Made by a program: the position numbers and the translations under genes. 64,000 nt of DNA. Origin: Pseudomonadota bacterium (lineage in GTDB: Bacteria; Desulfobacterota; Binatia; Binatales; Binataceae). The DNA lies in contig JAJPJA010000139.1 of the NCBI GenBank assembly GCA_021324455.1, positions 70,207 to 134,206 of the forward strand. The letters are read 5' to 3'. Within the stretch, counting starts at the first letter, position 1, and the number at the start of each line of letters is the position of its first letter. Positions 62,744 through 64,000 of the stretch are shown piece by piece. The notes under the pieces were generated by a model. The model searched no databases and was not told the origin of the DNA. It was given only the letters and a program-made list of their open reading frames with translations.

Positions 62744-64000
62744 ACCCGCCGCGCCAAGCCTCAGGACGGATTCTCATCGCCGATGACGAAGCGTCGATCC
62801 GCGGCGGCCTGGTCGACGTGCTGACCGATGAGGGCTACGAGGTGACCGGCGTGGCCAACGGGGCCGAGGCGATCGGCGCGATTGCCCAATGCGGTTACGA
62901 CATTGTGGTGACGGACCTGCGGATGCCGGGGGTTGACGGGCTCGAAGTGCTGCGCCGCGTGCGCGAGCTTTCGCCCCAGACCCTGGTGCTGCTGATCACC
63001 GCCTACGCCTCGGTGGAGACGGCGGTTGAAGCGCTGCGCAACGGCGCCCACGACTACATCCTCAAGCCGCTCATCGTGGAGGACGTGCTCAGCAAGATCC
63101 ATCGGCTGGTCGAATACCGCCGGCTGGCGTGGGAGACGCAGATGCTGCGGCGCGAAATCGCCTCGCGCTATGAACTGGATCAGATGGTCATCCGGTCGCC
63201 CGCGATGCGCGAGATTTCCGGCATGATCGAGAAGGTCGGCCCCACCAACAGCACGGTTCTGATCACCGGCGAAAGCGGAGTCGGCAAAGAGGTGGTGGCG
63301 CGCGCCCTGCACGCCGCCAGCACCCGGCGCGACCAGTTGTTCCTTCCGGTCAATTGCGGGGCGATACCGGAGAATCTGCTGGAAAGCGAGCTGTTCGGCC
63401 ACGCGCGCGGCGCCTTCACCGGCGCCGCGGCCGCGCATGAGGGGCTGTTCCAGCGCGCGCGCGGCGGCACCATCTTTCTCGACGAGATCGGCGACTTGCC
63501 CGCCGGCGTTCAGGTCAAGCTGCTGCGCGCGATCGAACGGCGCGAGATCCTGCCGCTGGGCATCAATACGCCGGTGATGACCGATGTGCGGATTATCGCG
63601 GCGACCAACCGCAGGCTGCACGACGCGGTCCAGGAAGGGAAGTTCCGCGAGGATCTGTTTTACCGCCTCAATGTCGTGGGTATCGAAGTACCGCCGCTGC
63701 GCCAGCAGCGCGAGGCGATTCCGGCGCTGGTCGAATACCTGATTCGGCGCCACAACGCCGATTTGAAAAAGAGCTACCGCGGCGCGGACAACGCCACCAT
63801 GCGCATTCTGATCGCTCATTCATGGCCGGGCAACATCCGCGAGCTCGACAACGTAATCGAGCGCGCGATGATTCTGGGCAACGGGGAGTGGATCACGCCC
63901 GCCGACCTGCCCCCCGCCATCCGGCACGACGCCGAAAACCCGCACAGCGTGGCCGACAATCTGCGCGAAGCGATCCGGGCCTACGAAAAGATCCACATCG
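62740..64000 (+). CDS. NtrC-family sigma-54 response regulator, C-terminus cut off
   Basis: This frame runs to the window edge and is missing from the ORF track. The receiver domain is at about 8-125 with DD (15-16), phosphoacceptor Asp59 (VVTDLRMPG) and Lys109. The AAA+ domain has Walker A GESGVGKE (177-184), GAFTGA (224-229, the sigma-54 contact), FLDEIGDLP (Walker B) and an Arg-finger block (FREDLFYRLNV). About 420 residues are visible and the DNA-binding helix-turn-helix is just beyond the end. The ATG overlaps the kinase stop (ATGA). It should activate sigma-54 promoters when phosphorylated by the adjacent kinase. Confidence 0.95.
   Translation, partial: MNPPRQASGRILIADDEASIRGGLVDVLTDEGYEVTGVANGAEAIGAIAQCGYDIVVTDLRMPGVDGLEVLRRVRELSPQTLVLLITAYASVETAVEALRNGAHDYILKPLIVEDVLSKIHRLVEYRRLAWETQMLRREIASRYELDQMVIRSPAMREISGMIEKVGPTNSTVLITGESGVGKEVVARALHAASTRRDQLFLPVNCGAIPENLLESELFGHARGAFTGAAAAHEGLFQRARGGTIFLDEIGDLPAGVQVKLLRAIERREILPLGINTPVMTDVRIIAATNRRLHDAVQEGKFREDLFYRLNVVGIEVPPLRQQREAIPALVEYLIRRHNADLKKSYRGADNATMRILIAHSWPGNIRELDNVIERAMILGNGEWITPADLPPAIRHDAENPHSVADNLREAIRAYEKIHI

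Noticed and set aside
1-64000. CRISPR array, prophage or insertion sequence
   Set aside because: No regularly spaced repeats, no transposase-like or phage structural proteins, and no flanking terminal repeats were seen.

Overview
The window is GC-rich bacterial chromosome from a Gram-negative organism with an outer membrane. The evidence for that is a Tad secretin, an OprP/OprO-type porin, a lipoprotein with a lipobox, a DsbD and the cell-wall precursor genes glmU and glmS. The xerC-hslV-hslU-arg block, a RibBX-like riboflavin protein, a fused MFS/spermidine-synthase protein, a luciferase-like (possibly F420-dependent) oxidoreductase and a CaiB/BaiF CoA-transferase together suggest a soil or sediment lineage related to Desulfobacterota, Binatota or deltaproteobacteria. 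That placement is inference; no rRNA gene is present to test it.

Region 1 (about 1-14.6 kb, minus strand) is a Tad/Flp type IVb pilus operon. In transcription order it holds two Flp pilins, a strong intrinsic terminator that may act as an attenuator, a TadE-like pseudopilin, CpaB/RcpC, the secretin CpaC/RcpA, CpaE/TadZ, the ATPase CpaF/TadA, TadB, TadC and three tandem TadG-like paralogues. A multi-pass membrane protein and the start of another follow. No prepilin peptidase (TadV/CpaA) is present. On the other side (15.1-20.6 kb, plus strand) lie a GT-C-like membrane protein, a paralogue of the multi-pass protein at the far end of the tad operon, and the MFS/spermidine-synthase fusion. The pilus operon is therefore bracketed by related membrane proteins that may serve surface glycosylation.

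Region 2 (20.6-35.7 kb) is a mosaic of catabolic-looking genes around a tRNA-Ser(CGA): alpha/beta hydrolases, CoA-transferase, cyclase-family hydrolase, SDR, a hydantoinase/oxoprolinase plus molybdenum-hydroxylase large-subunit pair, zinc alcohol dehydrogenase, DUF1214 protein, ferredoxin-MBL fusion and double cupin. A 31-residue membrane microprotein with a perfect Shine-Dalgarno sequence sits just upstream of the tRNA and is absent from the ORF track.

Region 3 (35.9-48.1 kb) is core metabolism. On the minus strand it reads xerC-hslV-hslU-argB-argD-argF-[toxin/antitoxin pair]-argG. On the plus strand it reads zinc ribbon-lipoprotein-glmU-glmS.

Region 4 (48.2-64 kb) holds a secreted phosphoesterase, an ArsR-YeiH pair, RibBX, DsbD, a luciferase-like oxidoreductase, an Rrf2 regulator-YezD-porin cluster, an MMPL/RND transporter and a histidine kinase. 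The window ends inside an NtrC-type sigma-54 activator, a gene missing from the ORF track. Upstream of the MMPL gene there is a sigma-54-like -24/-12 element, preceded by three half-sites phased at exactly 11 bp. This suggests a local sigma-54 circuit. No CRISPR array, insertion sequence or prophage was seen.
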